Source: CAZZKJ01 sp964654695 (GTDB lineage: Bacteria > Krumholzibacteriota > Krumholzibacteriia > WVZY01). From it: a DNA stretch of 29,175 nt. How positions within the stretch are numbered: the stretch's first letter is position 1; every line of letters starts with the position of its first letter. The translations under genes were made by a program, and so were the position numbers. Below, piece after piece: positions 9,118-17,506 of the stretch. The stretch spans positions 1 to 29,175 of the forward strand of contig CAZZKJ010000025.1 in assembly GCA_964654695.1 (NCBI GenBank), read 5' to 3'. Below the pieces are notes generated by a model that saw only the letters and a program-made list of their open reading frames with translations, was not told where the DNA came from and did no database searches.

Positions 9118-11655
9118 CTATTCTGGCCGGGATTCCGGCGCAATTGTGATGGCTTTATCAAGCTCTTCCAGGGCCTGCATCATATCCTTGTCATCGGGGT
9201 GACGGGCTATCCAGGCAGTCAAGTATGTTCTGGCCCTGGCCGGCAATTTGAGCTTTGCTGCAATACCGAAAGCACTTAAGACAGCTTCCCTGTCCTGCGG
9301 ATTCTTCAGGATTATTTCATCAAGAAGCACAAGCGAGTTTTGAAGATCGCCAATCCTTTCATAAACTCCGGCCAGACGATAAAACAGCTCCAGCCTTTCC
9401 GGGTGGCGGCGAATCTGTTCCTTGTAATGATTGATGGCTTTGGCAGTATCGCCTGTTTCAAAATAGTACCAGCCTAAGAAGAGCACCGCCGGGTCTATAT
9501 CAGGAGAAATCTCCTTTGCCAGTTCCAGTGCCTTTACCGCGTCGGGGGTATTCTTGGCATTGCGTTTGAGATAGGCCACCTGGCATAATGCCGCCGCGTA
9601 GTTCTGAATCAAGTGCCTGGTATGAGAAGAAAGATATATGGATTTATCTCTTTTCAGATTGGAATCAAGAATGCTTCTGTAGCTGTATTGATTGTATACA
9701 TTATCCTCGATTTTCTCGGCGGATATCATATTCTGGCCTTTGCGAGGAACAAACCTGAATACCAGCCCTTCCATTTCCAGATAATCCCTGTAAGGAGCAT
9801 AATAATCCTGGGGAATGGTAACGGCAAAGTAAACGGTTCTTTTCCACTTGTTTTCACGCAAAATGTGCTGCATGGCCTGATCTCTGACAAGGATCAACCG
9901 ATCCTGCGTGGGAATCGGCTGCAGCCTGTCGATTTGATCGTCCGACCATCGGATGGGGACACGGGGTTCGTTGTCCCGCAGCTGCTTTATATACCATGGC
10001 GTGTTGAGCAAGCTCAAATTGATTACCCGGACATCCTTTCTGTAGTTTTCCACTTCCTGGATGTACCATAAGGGAAATGTGTCGTTGTCACCGTTTGTAA
10101 ATATTAATGAGTTCTTGTCAAGAGGCTTCAACATATTAACCGAATAATCCCTGCATACATAATTATTAGAGCGGTCGTGCGCGAAATAATAGTTATGCCC
10201 GGTAAGGATCGGAAACAGAAGCATAATCCCTACGGCCGCATAAACCGAACCCGTCTCCGGTAGATTTGTTTTTGCCGATAGTTTTCTGACTTCGTTTATC
10301 AAACTTGCCGCGCCGATACCGATAAAAACGGAAAAATAATAGAAAGCGGGGGAATAAAAATAATCCCTGTCCCGGACCTCGTGATTGGTAAAATTAAGGA
10401 ACACAATCAATCCTAGGCTCGTAACGAGCAGCGTAATAAAGAGTACTATAAATGATTTCTTGTGCCTGGCATATTGATCGATCAGGCCCCACAATCCCAA
10501 TCCGATCGGGAGGAGGGAGCCGATATTGAGCCTGCCGATGTATAGAGAAAACATTTCGAATTGAGCCTGGAAATAATTATTAAAATGTTCCAATTGAAAA
10601 AAGAATGATGCTTTGCGCGATAAAATATTCATCGGCGGGTACTGCTCGCGCCGCAGGACCGCATATAGTCCCCTCCAGGTTTCCGGGTTGCCTTCATCGA
10701 GCGCCGGATTGTGCCCTGAACGTATGAGAAGAAACAGGTGAACCGAAAGGCCGAGAACGAACAGGCCGGTGCACACCAGTGCCAGGGGCGACCTGGTTAC
10801 CGACAGAGAAACGGCAACCACTAGGAAAGCGAAGAGCAAAACCAGCGTGAATCCTCCCGCCCTGTACATCGTGGCATCAGCGACGAATATTCCCACACCC
10901 ATGCAAGCGATTATGAACTCCAGGTTGGTAAACGTCTTGTCCCTGGTCAATAAAATCAGGAAAAATACGCCGGAAAAAGCAAGTATTGTCCCCAAGTGAA
11001 AACCGACGCTAAGCGCGAGAAGGTAGAAAAGAAGATAGATAAGTGAATTGGATCTGCTGTCTCCCCGGTTTTCGTGCCATTTAAGCCCTATCCAGGTTAT
11101 GAATCCCATCAGAAAACAGCTCATCGCGTATACTTCGGCTTCTGTGGCATTCACCCAATAGGTGTCGCTGAAAGTAATGAACAAAGCTCCGGCCAGGCCG
11201 CCGGCGACTTTGACAATCGTATCCAGCCTGCTTTTGCTGGCCCCGAACATATAATCGAGGAAACGAACGGTAAGAAGATATATGAAAAAAGCCCCTAAAG
11301 CACCGCAGACGGCTGATATGAGGTTCACTCTCACCGCTACGGACAAAGGCAGCGGCAGGATGGAGAACACCCTTCCTACCAGGATATAAAGAGGGGTACC
11401 CGGAGAATGGGGTATTCCCATAGAATAAGATGCTGCAATGAATTCGCCCGCATCCCAAAAACTGGCGCTGGCGGCCATGGTTTGTACGTAGACTATCAGA
11501 CCGACAAGAAACGACAGTGCGGCTCCTGCTTGGAAAAACTGCTTGCCGTATATAATTTGTCCCGCGGCGGATCCGGCGGGAGAAACAGCCCGTCTGCCCC
11601 CAGGAATATCCGGCGGCAACTTGCTTTTACTGGAACCGGTTTTTCGGTTTTTCAT
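9118..11655 (-). CDS. DUF2723 (TMEM260-like) membrane glycosyltransferase with C-terminal TPRs
   Basis: An 845-residue protein. After a short basic N-terminus come about ten or more membrane spans (to about residue 480), then a soluble part with TPR-like helices at about 665-830 (for example AVLFLGWYYFETGDTAKAINHY, then LFYRLAGVYERIGDLQNSLV). The first external loop has ASFWDAGEFIAASYSMGIPH with D68 and E71, then SPGTPLY; this is the signature of the DUF2723 family. Family knowledge: the human relative TMEM260 is a protein O-mannosyltransferase, while bacterial members are mostly uncharacterised. GT-C enzymes use an acidic residue in this loop and a lipid-linked sugar. Start: a TTG at 11685 extends the frame by ten residues, but the ATG at 11655 has AGGGA six bases upstream and is preferred. 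TPRs may bind the protein or glycan acceptor. Confidence 0.85.
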   Translation of the reverse strand: MKNRKTGSSKSKLPPDIPGGRRAVSPAGSAAGQIIYGKQFFQAGAALSFLVGLIVYVQTMAASASFWDAGEFIAASYSMGIPHSPGTPLYILVGRVFSILPLPLSVAVRVNLISAVCGALGAFFIYLLTVRFLDYMFGASKSRLDTIVKVAGGLAGALFITFSDTYWVNATEAEVYAMSCFLMGFITWIGLKWHENRGDSRSNSLIYLLFYLLALSVGFHLGTILAFSGVFFLILLTRDKTFTNLEFIIACMGVGIFVADATMYRAGGFTLVLLFAFLVVAVSLSVTRSPLALVCTGLFVLGLSVHLFLLIRSGHNPALDEGNPETWRGLYAVLRREQYPPMNILSRKASFFFQLEHFNNYFQAQFEMFSLYIGRLNIGSLLPIGLGLWGLIDQYARHKKSFIVLFITLLVTSLGLIVFLNFTNHEVRDRDYFYSPAFYYFSVFIGIGAASLINEVRKLSAKTNLPETGSVYAAVGIMLLFPILTGHNYYFAHDRSNNYVCRDYSVNMLKPLDKNSLIFTNGDNDTFPLWYIQEVENYRKDVRVINLSLLNTPWYIKQLRDNEPRVPIRWSDDQIDRLQPIPTQDRLILVRDQAMQHILRENKWKRTVYFAVTIPQDYYAPYRDYLEMEGLVFRFVPRKGQNMISAEKIEDNVYNQYSYRSILDSNLKRDKSIYLSSHTRHLIQNYAAALCQVAYLKRNAKNTPDAVKALELAKEISPDIDPAVLFLGWYYFETGDTAKAINHYKEQIRRHPERLELFYRLAGVYERIGDLQNSLVLLDEIILKNPQDREAVLSAFGIAAKLKLPARARTYLTAWIARHPDDKDMMQALEELDKAITIAPESRPE

Positions 11656-11661
11656 AAGAGG

Positions 11662-11666
11662 TCCCT
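11662..11666 (-). promoter_or_regulatory. Shine-Dalgarno deciding the DUF2723 start
   Basis: AGGGA on the minus strand lies six bases before the ATG at 11655. It favours this ATG over the in-frame TTG at 11685. Confidence 0.6.
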
Positions 11667-11710
11667 GAATCCTGTACAACCGCAACCAAGATGCCTAACT
11701 CTATTTAACG

Positions 11711-11738
11711 CTTTTATGCCAGCTCGGTTCCTTTACAA
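11711..11738 (-). promoter_or_regulatory. Possible sigma70-like promoter before the DUF2723 gene
   Basis: On the minus strand TTGTAA (11738-11733), a 16-base spacer and TAAAAG (11716-11711) resemble a weak -35/-10 pair. It lies in the 140-base gap between the flippase-like gene and the DUF2723 gene, the widest gap in the glycan cluster. The -35 element overlaps one of two 15-base imperfect direct repeats. Neither hexamer is a strong match, so this is tentative. Confidence 0.3.
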
Positions 11739-11786
11739 ATGCGCAAAAACTGCCTAAACCCTACAGCATGATGTAAATATGCGCAA
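11732..11786. repeat. Pair of 15-base imperfect direct repeats, 40 bases apart
   Basis: TTTACAAATGCGCAA at 11732-11746 and TGTAAATATGCGCAA at 11772-11786 agree at 12 of 15 positions, including an identical ATGCGCAA core. The offset is exactly 40 bases, close to four helical turns. They lie in the non-coding gap upstream of the DUF2723 gene, and one overlaps a possible -35 element, as two operator half-sites might. No regulator can be named. Confidence 0.4.
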
Positions 11787-11795
11787 TCCTAAATA

Positions 11796-12782
11796 TTATT
11801 CCCTTTTCGAGCCGGTTCGGATTGAATTTCGGCCGACAAAAAAGAACCACCCCACAAGGCTGATAAGGACTGATATAAAATAAGTGAGAAACTCTATAAC
11901 AAATGCCTTCGGCCTGGCTATTCCGGCCATAGGAAAGAGAACCATGCCCAGCCCTTCCCTGACCCCCAGTCCGTTTATGGTAACGGGAGGAACCATCGCC
12001 AGGCTGAGCAGAGGAACAAAAACAAAAATTTTGATTACCACAAGGAGGCTAAGGTGTATGCCCAGCGCACGCGCTACAATGATATGAGTTCCAACGCGCA
12101 TGCCCTGAATCACCAGAGACAAACCCACAAGCTTCAGGATAAGTAATTTTCTGCTTTTGAACTCCCCCAAGCCGTCGAGGACTTGAGCGGCTCTCCTATC
12201 AATCGAGAATGCCCTTATCTTGAGCAGCAGCGATCTCATTAAGGAACCCAATGGTTTTATCATATAAAAGCCGACGGCGGGAATCATACATGCGGCAAAA
12301 ACCGCAAGATACAGCCAATAAGAACTCTCATGCGAACCGGGTATCAGAATAACCGTCGCAGCCGATGCCAAAAGGCAAAGACCGAAAATCCCCAGGATTC
12401 TATCCAGAACGGTCACCGCTAAAACCTGATAAACGCTGGCACCGATGCGGCTGACATCATAAATTTTCACTGCATCCCCTCCGACATTGGCAGGAAGAAA
12501 ATTATTGAAAAACAAGCCGACGAAATAAAGCCTGAACGTGAAATTAAATCGAAGCTTTATACCGCTGGATCTCAGCAGCAAGTGCCACTGCGCGGCTCCC
12601 AGACAGTTGCTGGCCAAAAGCAGCGCGCCTGCGGCAATGAAGATTTGAGTGTCAAGGGAATTGAGAATTGATTTCAACTGCTGGATGGATAATTTGTGAA
12701 TCAAAAATGCCAACAGCAGCGCGCTGATCGTTATCTTGATCAAGAATTTGCCGGAGCCGAGCGTGTTCTTCACCTGGACCAT
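11796..12782 (-). CDS. Flippase-like membrane protein (LPG synthase TM / UPF0104 family)
   Basis: A 328-residue integral membrane protein with about eight hydrophobic segments (first at about 15-33, then 48-66, 118-145, 150-175, and others to about 318). The motif FNNFLPANVGGDAVKIYDVSR matches the conserved LPxxxGGDxxR pattern of the lysylphosphatidylglycerol-synthase transmembrane-like family, and PPVTINGLGVREGLG is the second conserved block (PxSxxGLGxRE). Its members lack the soluble aminoacyl-transfer domain and often sit beside glycosyltransferases, where a lipid or glycan transport role has been proposed. The ATG at 12782 directly abuts AGG. A GTG at 12773 with AGGA eight bases upstream is a good alternative start that removes three residues. 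It starts six bases after the GT4 gene's stop. Confidence 0.83.
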   Translation of the reverse strand: MVQVKNTLGSGKFLIKITISALLLAFLIHKLSIQQLKSILNSLDTQIFIAAGALLLASNCLGAAQWHLLLRSSGIKLRFNFTFRLYFVGLFFNNFLPANVGGDAVKIYDVSRIGASVYQVLAVTVLDRILGIFGLCLLASAATVILIPGSHESSYWLYLAVFAACMIPAVGFYMIKPLGSLMRSLLLKIRAFSIDRRAAQVLDGLGEFKSRKLLILKLVGLSLVIQGMRVGTHIIVARALGIHLSLLVVIKIFVFVPLLSLAMVPPVTINGLGVREGLGMVLFPMAGIARPKAFVIEFLTYFISVLISLVGWFFFVGRNSIRTGSKRE

Positions 12783-12788
12783 CCTGTT

Positions 12789-13898
12789 TTACCGATTGAC
12801 CTCGCTCAGAAACAGTTTTTCCATTTCATCGGCGGTTTTTTCCCAGGTGAGAAAAGAGGCGGTTTTCAGAGCCCCGCTGCTCATAGCCTGCCATAATTTC
12901 TCGTTTCCGAGAAGTTCGCAGGCCCGCCCGGCGAAACCGGCAACGTCGCCGTATTCTACCAGGTATCCGCTTACACCGTCTTTCAGCGAATCTTTCAGCC
13001 CCGGCCGGTTGCTTGCAATCACCGGCATCCCGCAGGCATTGGCTTCAACAACCGTAAGACCCCATCCTTCCTTGGCGCTGGCATTGATGAAAATATGGGA
13101 GCGGTTAAGAATTTTCACCAGCTCGGCGGCGGAAACGGCTCCGGTAAACTCAACAGATCCGTTCAGTCCCAGACTCTGTGCAAAAACATGAAGATGCTGT
13201 TTATAAGGGCCTTCGCCGATAATCAGCAGCCTGGCGGTGGGGAATCTTTCCTTGATCATTGCAAAGGCCCTGATTACCATATCTATTCTTTTATACTTTC
13301 GTATACGTCCGAAATGTACGATGGTGGGATCATCGAATCTTTGCGTTCCGTCCAAAACCTTGAAAAGCGAATGATCTAAACCGCACAGAACAACATCTAT
13401 GCGGTCCGATGGAATTCCTCTGGATATCAAATCGTCCCTGGTGCTGGGACTGATCGCGATGAACCTGCAGCTTTGATAAACGAAGGGAATAAAACGCTCG
13501 AACATGTAAACATAAGAAGCAAAAACCGCATTTGTTTCATTGAACACCGCACCGCCAAACAAATGCGGCACGATCACCAGAACCTTGGTATCGGTAATAG
13601 CGGGAAGCAGAAAAGGAATCTTGTTTATATCTTCTACTATAAGATCGTATTTGTGATCCTTGAGATATTTTTTAATGAAAAAAGGTATGACGTAGTTTGC
13701 ATTGTACCATTTTCCTTTCCTTATAATTCGAATTCCATCAATATTATCACTCTCGGCTCCTCTATCGAAATTGCTGCATACTAAGGTCACGCCATGGCCC
13801 CTCTCGGCTATCCTGCGCAAGATTTCATGCAGATGTACTTCTGCGCCTCCCGCATCGGGATTTTTTATGTCTCTCCAGTTTACTGCCAGGATTTCCAC
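12789..13898 (-). CDS. GT4 glycosyltransferase
   Basis: A GT-B fold family 4 glycosyltransferase of 369 residues. The N-terminus ILAVNWRDIKNPDAGGAEVH is the family's characteristic beginning with the glycine loop, followed by HEILRRIAERGHGVTLVCSNF. The C-terminal domain has IVHFGRIRKYKRIDMVI, LLIIGEGPYKQHL and EGWGLTVVEANACGMPVIAS, in which the E-x7-E nucleotide-sugar motif is intact. The frame extends upstream to an ATG at 14096, but that part lies inside the methyltransferase gene. Two realistic starts remain: an ATG at 13925 overlapping the methyltransferase stop, and the GTG at 13898 with GGAG five bases upstream. I chose the GTG because it gives the exact family N-terminus. It probably adds a sugar to the cluster's glycan; the substrate is unknown. 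Confidence 0.86.
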   Translation of the reverse strand: MEILAVNWRDIKNPDAGGAEVHLHEILRRIAERGHGVTLVCSNFDRGAESDNIDGIRIIRKGKWYNANYVIPFFIKKYLKDHKYDLIVEDINKIPFLLPAITDTKVLVIVPHLFGGAVFNETNAVFASYVYMFERFIPFVYQSCRFIAISPSTRDDLISRGIPSDRIDVVLCGLDHSLFKVLDGTQRFDDPTIVHFGRIRKYKRIDMVIRAFAMIKERFPTARLLIIGEGPYKQHLHVFAQSLGLNGSVEFTGAVSAAELVKILNRSHIFINASAKEGWGLTVVEANACGMPVIASNRPGLKDSLKDGVSGYLVEYGDVAGFAGRACELLGNEKLWQAMSSGALKTASFLTWEKTADEMEKLFLSEVNR

Positions 13899-13903
13899 TT
13901 TTT

Positions 13904-13907
13904 CTCC
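13904..13907 (-). promoter_or_regulatory. Shine-Dalgarno deciding a GTG start of the GT4 gene
   Basis: GGAG on the minus strand is five bases before the GTG at 13898. The competing ATG at 13925 has only GGGA two bases away. Confidence 0.5.
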
Positions 13908-13918
13908 AAAGCGCCTTT

Positions 13919-14683
13919 TCAGCATTTCCCGGGTTTTCTGGCGGCCGCGCCTATAACCATGGCGGTATTTGTATACAGCCGCGGAAAGTGTTTTTGCCAG
14001 ATTCTGCCTGCGGCGGACATTCTTTTGAAAAACTGCGGATACATGGGAATCCCAAATCTGAACTTGAGAAGAATCTTTCTTAAGCCCCTGTACCATACCG
14101 GCGGCGAAGGATTTTCTCCGTAAATCTTTTCAACATCGAAGCCGGAATCCCGGATAACCGCGCACAGCCTGCGGCGGGAATACTCCGTTTCCCATCCTGC
14201 GAACCATTTGCCTATGAACATCAATAAGTGCTTGAGTAGCGTGTAATAATGGTACTTTTGCGGGACATCGACCAGCAGCAATCCCCCTTCTTTCAATACA
14301 CGCTTGTTCTCGGCCAGCAGGTCAAGAGGATTGCGAAAATGCTCAAGAAGTCCCTGGTGAAAAACCACGTCGAAAGATGCATCTTGAAAAGGAAGGGAAA
14401 AAGCGTCCCCGCATACAATCATCGGACCTAGACCGGCGAAATCCTCCATGAGTCTGAGCGACTCCTCGCTATAATCGAGCGCAACTGCTTTTGAACCCTC
14501 GCGGGCCACCGCCGCGCTGTCTTTACCCGTGCCCGCTCCGACTTCAAGAACCAGCATGTTATTGAAGCTTATATGTTCGGCAAGGCGGCGGACGATTCTA
14601 AAGTCCGTGGAATAAACATCCCCCCTGGATCTCGAATCGAACCAGAATTCATCCCAATGTTTACGTTCCGAAGTCTTACCCAT
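13919..14683 (-). CDS. Class I SAM-dependent methyltransferase
   Basis: A 254-residue enzyme. The SAM-binding motif I is VLEVGAGTGKDS at about 40-51, motif II includes the acidic VALDYSEESL, and FDVVFHQGLLEHFRNP plus LKEGGLLLVDVP are motifs IV and post-motif seen in UbiE/type 11 methyltransferases. The C-terminal 60 or so residues are basic and aromatic and do not match a family I can name. It starts 26 bases after nusB and ends overlapping the possible early start of the GT4 gene. It is the first gene after the riboflavin/nusB group, so it may belong to the glycan cluster as a sugar or lipid methylating enzyme. The substrate is not evident. The Shine-Dalgarno is weak. Confidence 0.82.
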   Translation of the reverse strand: MGKTSERKHWDEFWFDSRSRGDVYSTDFRIVRRLAEHISFNNMLVLEVGAGTGKDSAAVAREGSKAVALDYSEESLRLMEDFAGLGPMIVCGDAFSLPFQDASFDVVFHQGLLEHFRNPLDLLAENKRVLKEGGLLLVDVPQKYHYYTLLKHLLMFIGKWFAGWETEYSRRRLCAVIRDSGFDVEKIYGENPSPPVWYRGLRKILLKFRFGIPMYPQFFKRMSAAGRIWQKHFPRLYTNTAMVIGAAARKPGKC

Positions 14684-14709
14684 AATCAGCCGTAACGATA
14701 TAATGCAAT

Positions 14710-15126
14710 CTACTGGTCTTGTTTATCTCGCTCTTTAAGAAAATGGTCTAGAACGCCGTTGATGAGCTTTCCTGCGTTGGCTGAACTGAATTTGTTTGCA
14801 ATTTCAAGTGCTTCATCAACTACGACTTTGCCTGGAACATCAGTAATAAATAATATCTCTGCGAGGGAAAACCTCAAGATGTTCTTATCCACCAGAGATA
14901 AGCGGTTTATGTCCCAATTCTCAAGGACTTCTTTGATCCTTTTATCCAACTCGGGCAATACTATTATGGTCTGTTCCAGAATGCGCCGCGCATAAGCCAT
15001 CGTTTCCTGGGTCGAAGCTCTTACTAAAAATATATCATTTAGAATCTCTCCCCCATCCCTGTCGGAGAATTCCATCTCGTAAAGAGCCTGAAGAACTATT
15101 TCTCTCGCTTTTCGGCGCTTTCCCAC
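14710..15126 (-). CDS. nusB: Transcription antitermination factor NusB
   Basis: A 138-residue NusB. The start GKRRKAREIVLQALYEME is the usual family N-terminus (R-x-x-A-R-x-x-x-L-Q-x-L-Y), and ILEQTIIVLPELDKRI, NWDINRLSLVDKNILR and VVDEALEIANKFSS with KLINGVLD complete the conserved blocks. NusB binds boxA RNA with NusE/S10 in rRNA antitermination. The frame extends to an ATG at 15183 inside ribH, but AAAGG abuts that codon with no spacing and the extra residues do not match the family. The GTG at 15126, two bases after the ribH stop, is therefore chosen. The ribH-nusB adjacency is common in bacteria and supports both calls. Confidence 0.93.
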   Translation of the reverse strand: MGKRRKAREIVLQALYEMEFSDRDGGEILNDIFLVRASTQETMAYARRILEQTIIVLPELDKRIKEVLENWDINRLSLVDKNILRFSLAEILFITDVPGKVVVDEALEIANKFSSANAGKLINGVLDHFLKERDKQDQ

Positions 15127-15128
15127 TA

Positions 15129-15593
15129 TTATTCTATTTCCCAGAGTTTCATCATCTCTATGAGCGCCAGAGCACCTTGCCATCCTTTGTTGCCGTGTTT
15201 GGCTCCCGCCCTATCGATGGCTTGATCCATAGAGTCCGCGGTAACCAGGGCGAGCGCAACCGGAACGGCAGCCGTTTCGGAGAGCCTGCCGATTGACCTC
15301 GCAACGGACGAACAAAGCAAATCAAAATGCGGTGTTTCGCCGCGCACGACCGTCCCCAGGCACAGCAATCCGTCCGATTTTCCGGCAGACGCTCTTCGCG
15401 AAGCCATCTGTGCAATTTCGAACGAACCGGGAACCCAGTATATGTCTATGGCATCATCCTCCGCGCCATGCCGGAGCAGGCAGTCCACGGCTCCATCAAC
15501 CAGTCTCCTGGTAACAAAATCATTGAAGCGGCTGGCTACTATCGTCACCCGCTTGCCTCCGCATTCAAGCTTGCCTTCCAGTACTTTAACCAT
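15129..15593 (-). CDS. ribH: 6,7-dimethyl-8-ribityllumazine synthase
   Basis: A 154-residue lumazine synthase, the usual family length. It condenses 5-amino-6-ribitylaminouracil with 3,4-dihydroxy-2-butanone 4-phosphate. Visible conserved blocks are VASRFNDFVTRRLVDGA (substrate pocket, the F of RFN), WVPGSFEIA, LGTVVRGETPHFDLLC with the catalytic His region (ETPHFD), and GNKGWQGALALIEM at the C-terminus. AAGGAG lies seven bases before the ATG and overlaps the end of ribBA, which stops four bases before the start. The product assembles into a 60-mer or pentamer capsid in known species. Confidence 0.97.
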   Translation of the reverse strand: MVKVLEGKLECGGKRVTIVASRFNDFVTRRLVDGAVDCLLRHGAEDDAIDIYWVPGSFEIAQMASRRASAGKSDGLLCLGTVVRGETPHFDLLCSSVARSIGRLSETAAVPVALALVTADSMDQAIDRAGAKHGNKGWQGALALIEMMKLWEIE

Positions 15594-15597
15594 ATCT

Positions 15598-16839
15598 TTA
15601 CTCCTTTCCAGCTTCTCTTTTTAGTCGAGGTTCCTCTATTCCATTAAGTAGATGTCCGAGCTTGTTTTTTTTTGTAAAAAGATAGCGTCTATTAATATCG
15701 TTGGGGAGGATTTCAATAGGCACCCTTTCGACGATTTCTAAACCGAACGCGCCCAGTCCTATGATTTTCTTCGGATTATTCGTGAGAAGTTTTATCTTCC
15801 TGACACCCAGATCGACCAATATTTGGGCTCCAATTCCATAATCCCTTAGATCAGCAGGAAACCCCAGAGTCTTATTTGCCTCGACCGTGTCCTGACCCTG
15901 GTCCTGAAGCGCATAGGCTTTTATCTTGTTCTCGATGCCGATGCCTCTGCCCTCCTGCTGCATGTAAAGAAACACTCCCATTTTTTCGCGGCTGATCAGC
16001 TGCAGTGATTTCCTCAGCTGCTTTCCGCAATCACATCTCATCGATCCGAAAACATCTCCAGTCAGGCATTGAGAATGGACACGTACCAGCACCGCCTCGC
16101 TGGACGAAATATTTCCTTTTACCAGCGCGATATGCTTGGCGCCGTCGAGTTCGCTTTTGTATAAGAATAATCCAAATTCGCCGAATTCTGTCGGCAGGGA
16201 GGTTTTCTCGGCCTGAGATATGAGTTTTTCCGTTCTTCGTCTGTATTCAATAAGATCCTTGATCGTTACGATTTTCAACCCGTGCTTATCCGCGATTTTC
16301 ATAAGTTTGGGCAGCCTGGCCATGTGTCCGTCTTCATCCATTATCTCGCAGAGAACACCCGCGGGCTGCAGCCCGGATAGTCTGGCAAAATCCGCTGCAG
16401 CTTCGGTATGTCCCGCGCGCTTCAATACGCCGCCTTCGCTCGCGCAAAGCGGGAAAATATGTCCGGGTTTGGCAAAATCATCGACAGAGGCCGCGGGATC
16501 AAGCACTTTCTTAATAGTCGCCGTTCGGTCGAAAGCGCTGATACCTGTTGTTGTTCCTTGAACCGCATCGATCGACACCGTAAAGGAAGTGCCGAGTTTG
16601 GATGTATTATTGGAAACCATCGGCTGAAGATCGAGTTCCCGCGATCTTCGAGAAGTCAAAGCCAGGCATATCAGTCCACGGGCATATTTTGCCAAAAAGT
16701 TGATATGCCCGGGGGTTATTTTTTCGGCGGCGAAAATCATATCGCCTTCGTTTTCGCGTTCTTCATCATCAACAACGATCACGATTCTACCGTTCTTGAT
16801 CTCTTCGATCGCTGCTTCAATGCTGCAGAATCCTTTCAT
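15598..16839 (-). CDS. ribBA: Bifunctional 3,4-dihydroxy-2-butanone-4-phosphate synthase / GTP cyclohydrolase II
   Basis: A 413-residue RibBA fusion. Residues 1-200 are the butanone-phosphate synthase: DDEERENEGDMIFAAE carries the metal and substrate acids, and HTEAAADFARLSG the second site. Residues about 205-400 are GTP cyclohydrolase II: VRVHSQCLTGDVFGSMRCDC supplies the three zinc Cys, QQEGRGIGIENKI the catalytic Arg region, and LLTNNPKKIIGL the GTP site. Both halves look intact, so one protein provides both branches of riboflavin synthesis. GAGGTG lies seven bases before the ATG. It starts 24 bases after ribE. Regulation is by the FMN riboswitch upstream of ribD if the genes are co-transcribed. 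Confidence 0.97.
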   Translation of the reverse strand: MKGFCSIEAAIEEIKNGRIVIVVDDEERENEGDMIFAAEKITPGHINFLAKYARGLICLALTSRRSRELDLQPMVSNNTSKLGTSFTVSIDAVQGTTTGISAFDRTATIKKVLDPAASVDDFAKPGHIFPLCASEGGVLKRAGHTEAAADFARLSGLQPAGVLCEIMDEDGHMARLPKLMKIADKHGLKIVTIKDLIEYRRRTEKLISQAEKTSLPTEFGEFGLFLYKSELDGAKHIALVKGNISSSEAVLVRVHSQCLTGDVFGSMRCDCGKQLRKSLQLISREKMGVFLYMQQEGRGIGIENKIKAYALQDQGQDTVEANKTLGFPADLRDYGIGAQILVDLGVRKIKLLTNNPKKIIGLGAFGLEIVERVPIEILPNDINRRYLFTKKNKLGHLLNGIEEPRLKREAGKE

Positions 16840-16863
16840 AGCTTTTCACCTCTGAATGCTGGA

Positions 16864-17493
16864 TCACTCTTCTCGCCGAAAGCGCACTCCGGCCGATCCC
16901 GGATCTTTGCGCAAATATGATTGAACGTATTTACCTATTATATCTGTTTCAATATTGACTTCACCGCCTGTGCGGTAATACTTCATTATCGTATTCTCAT
17001 ATGTATGTGGGATTACCGCAACTTCTACGGCTAATGCGGATTTTTTCGATGCGACGGTCAAACTTACACCATCGATTGCGATGGACCCCTTATAAACCGT
17101 CAAATCGTAAACATCCGGCGGTACTTTTACCGTTAGTATTCTGTTTTGAGGTGAACCTGTAAAAGCTATGATTCTACCCACACCATCCACATGCCCCTGA
17201 ACAAAATGCCCGTCCAGGGTGGATTGCGGTGTCAAAGCGCTTTCCAGGTTGAGCATGCAGCCAGCCGCCATCCGGCCCAGAGTGGATTTTTTCAAGGTTT
17301 CATTCACGGCCGTGAATTCCAGATTTTTTTTGCCGGCACTTTCTGCGGTTTGGCAGACGCCGTTTATACATATACTGTCGCCTGAACATGTTTTAGCAGC
17401 AATCTTAGGCGCTTCCACGTTGAAGGTGACTCCCCAGGAAAATCTTTTTACGCTCTTCAGCGAACCGATTTCTCTTATAATACCCGTAAACAA
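16864..17493 (-). CDS. ribE: Riboflavin synthase, alpha type (TTG start)
   Basis: A 209-residue riboflavin synthase made of two homologous barrels. The first begins FTGIIREIGSL and contains GDSICINGVCQTAES. The second begins HFVQGHVDGVGRI and contains KGSIAIDGVSLTVASK. It dismutates two lumazine molecules to riboflavin. The family always begins M-F-T-G-I, and the codon before FTG here is TTG at 17493, with AAGGGAG six bases upstream, so this TTG is almost certainly the start. An earlier TTG at 17523 lies inside ribD and has no support. The C-terminal tail after YVQSYLRKDPG is short and basic. It sits between ribD and ribBA. Confidence 0.96.
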   Translation of the reverse strand: MFTGIIREIGSLKSVKRFSWGVTFNVEAPKIAAKTCSGDSICINGVCQTAESAGKKNLEFTAVNETLKKSTLGRMAAGCMLNLESALTPQSTLDGHFVQGHVDGVGRIIAFTGSPQNRILTVKVPPDVYDLTVYKGSIAIDGVSLTVASKKSALAVEVAVIPHTYENTIMKYYRTGGEVNIETDIIGKYVQSYLRKDPGSAGVRFRREE

Positions 17494-17499
17494 TACCCG

Positions 17500-17506
17500 C
17501 TCCCTT
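17500..17506 (-). promoter_or_regulatory. Shine-Dalgarno deciding the ribE TTG start
   Basis: AAGGGAG on the minus strand lies six bases before the TTG at 17493 and overlaps the ribD stop codon. It supports the TTG start that yields the canonical FTGI N-terminus. Confidence 0.8.

Noticed and set aside
13926..14096. Upstream extension of the GT4 gene to the ATG at 14096
   Set aside because: It would overlap the methyltransferase by almost 180 bases, and the added residues do not resemble the family N-terminus.
15127..15183. Extension of nusB to the ATG at 15183
   Set aside because: The ATG directly abuts AAAGG and lies within ribH; the extra 19 residues are not part of NusB.
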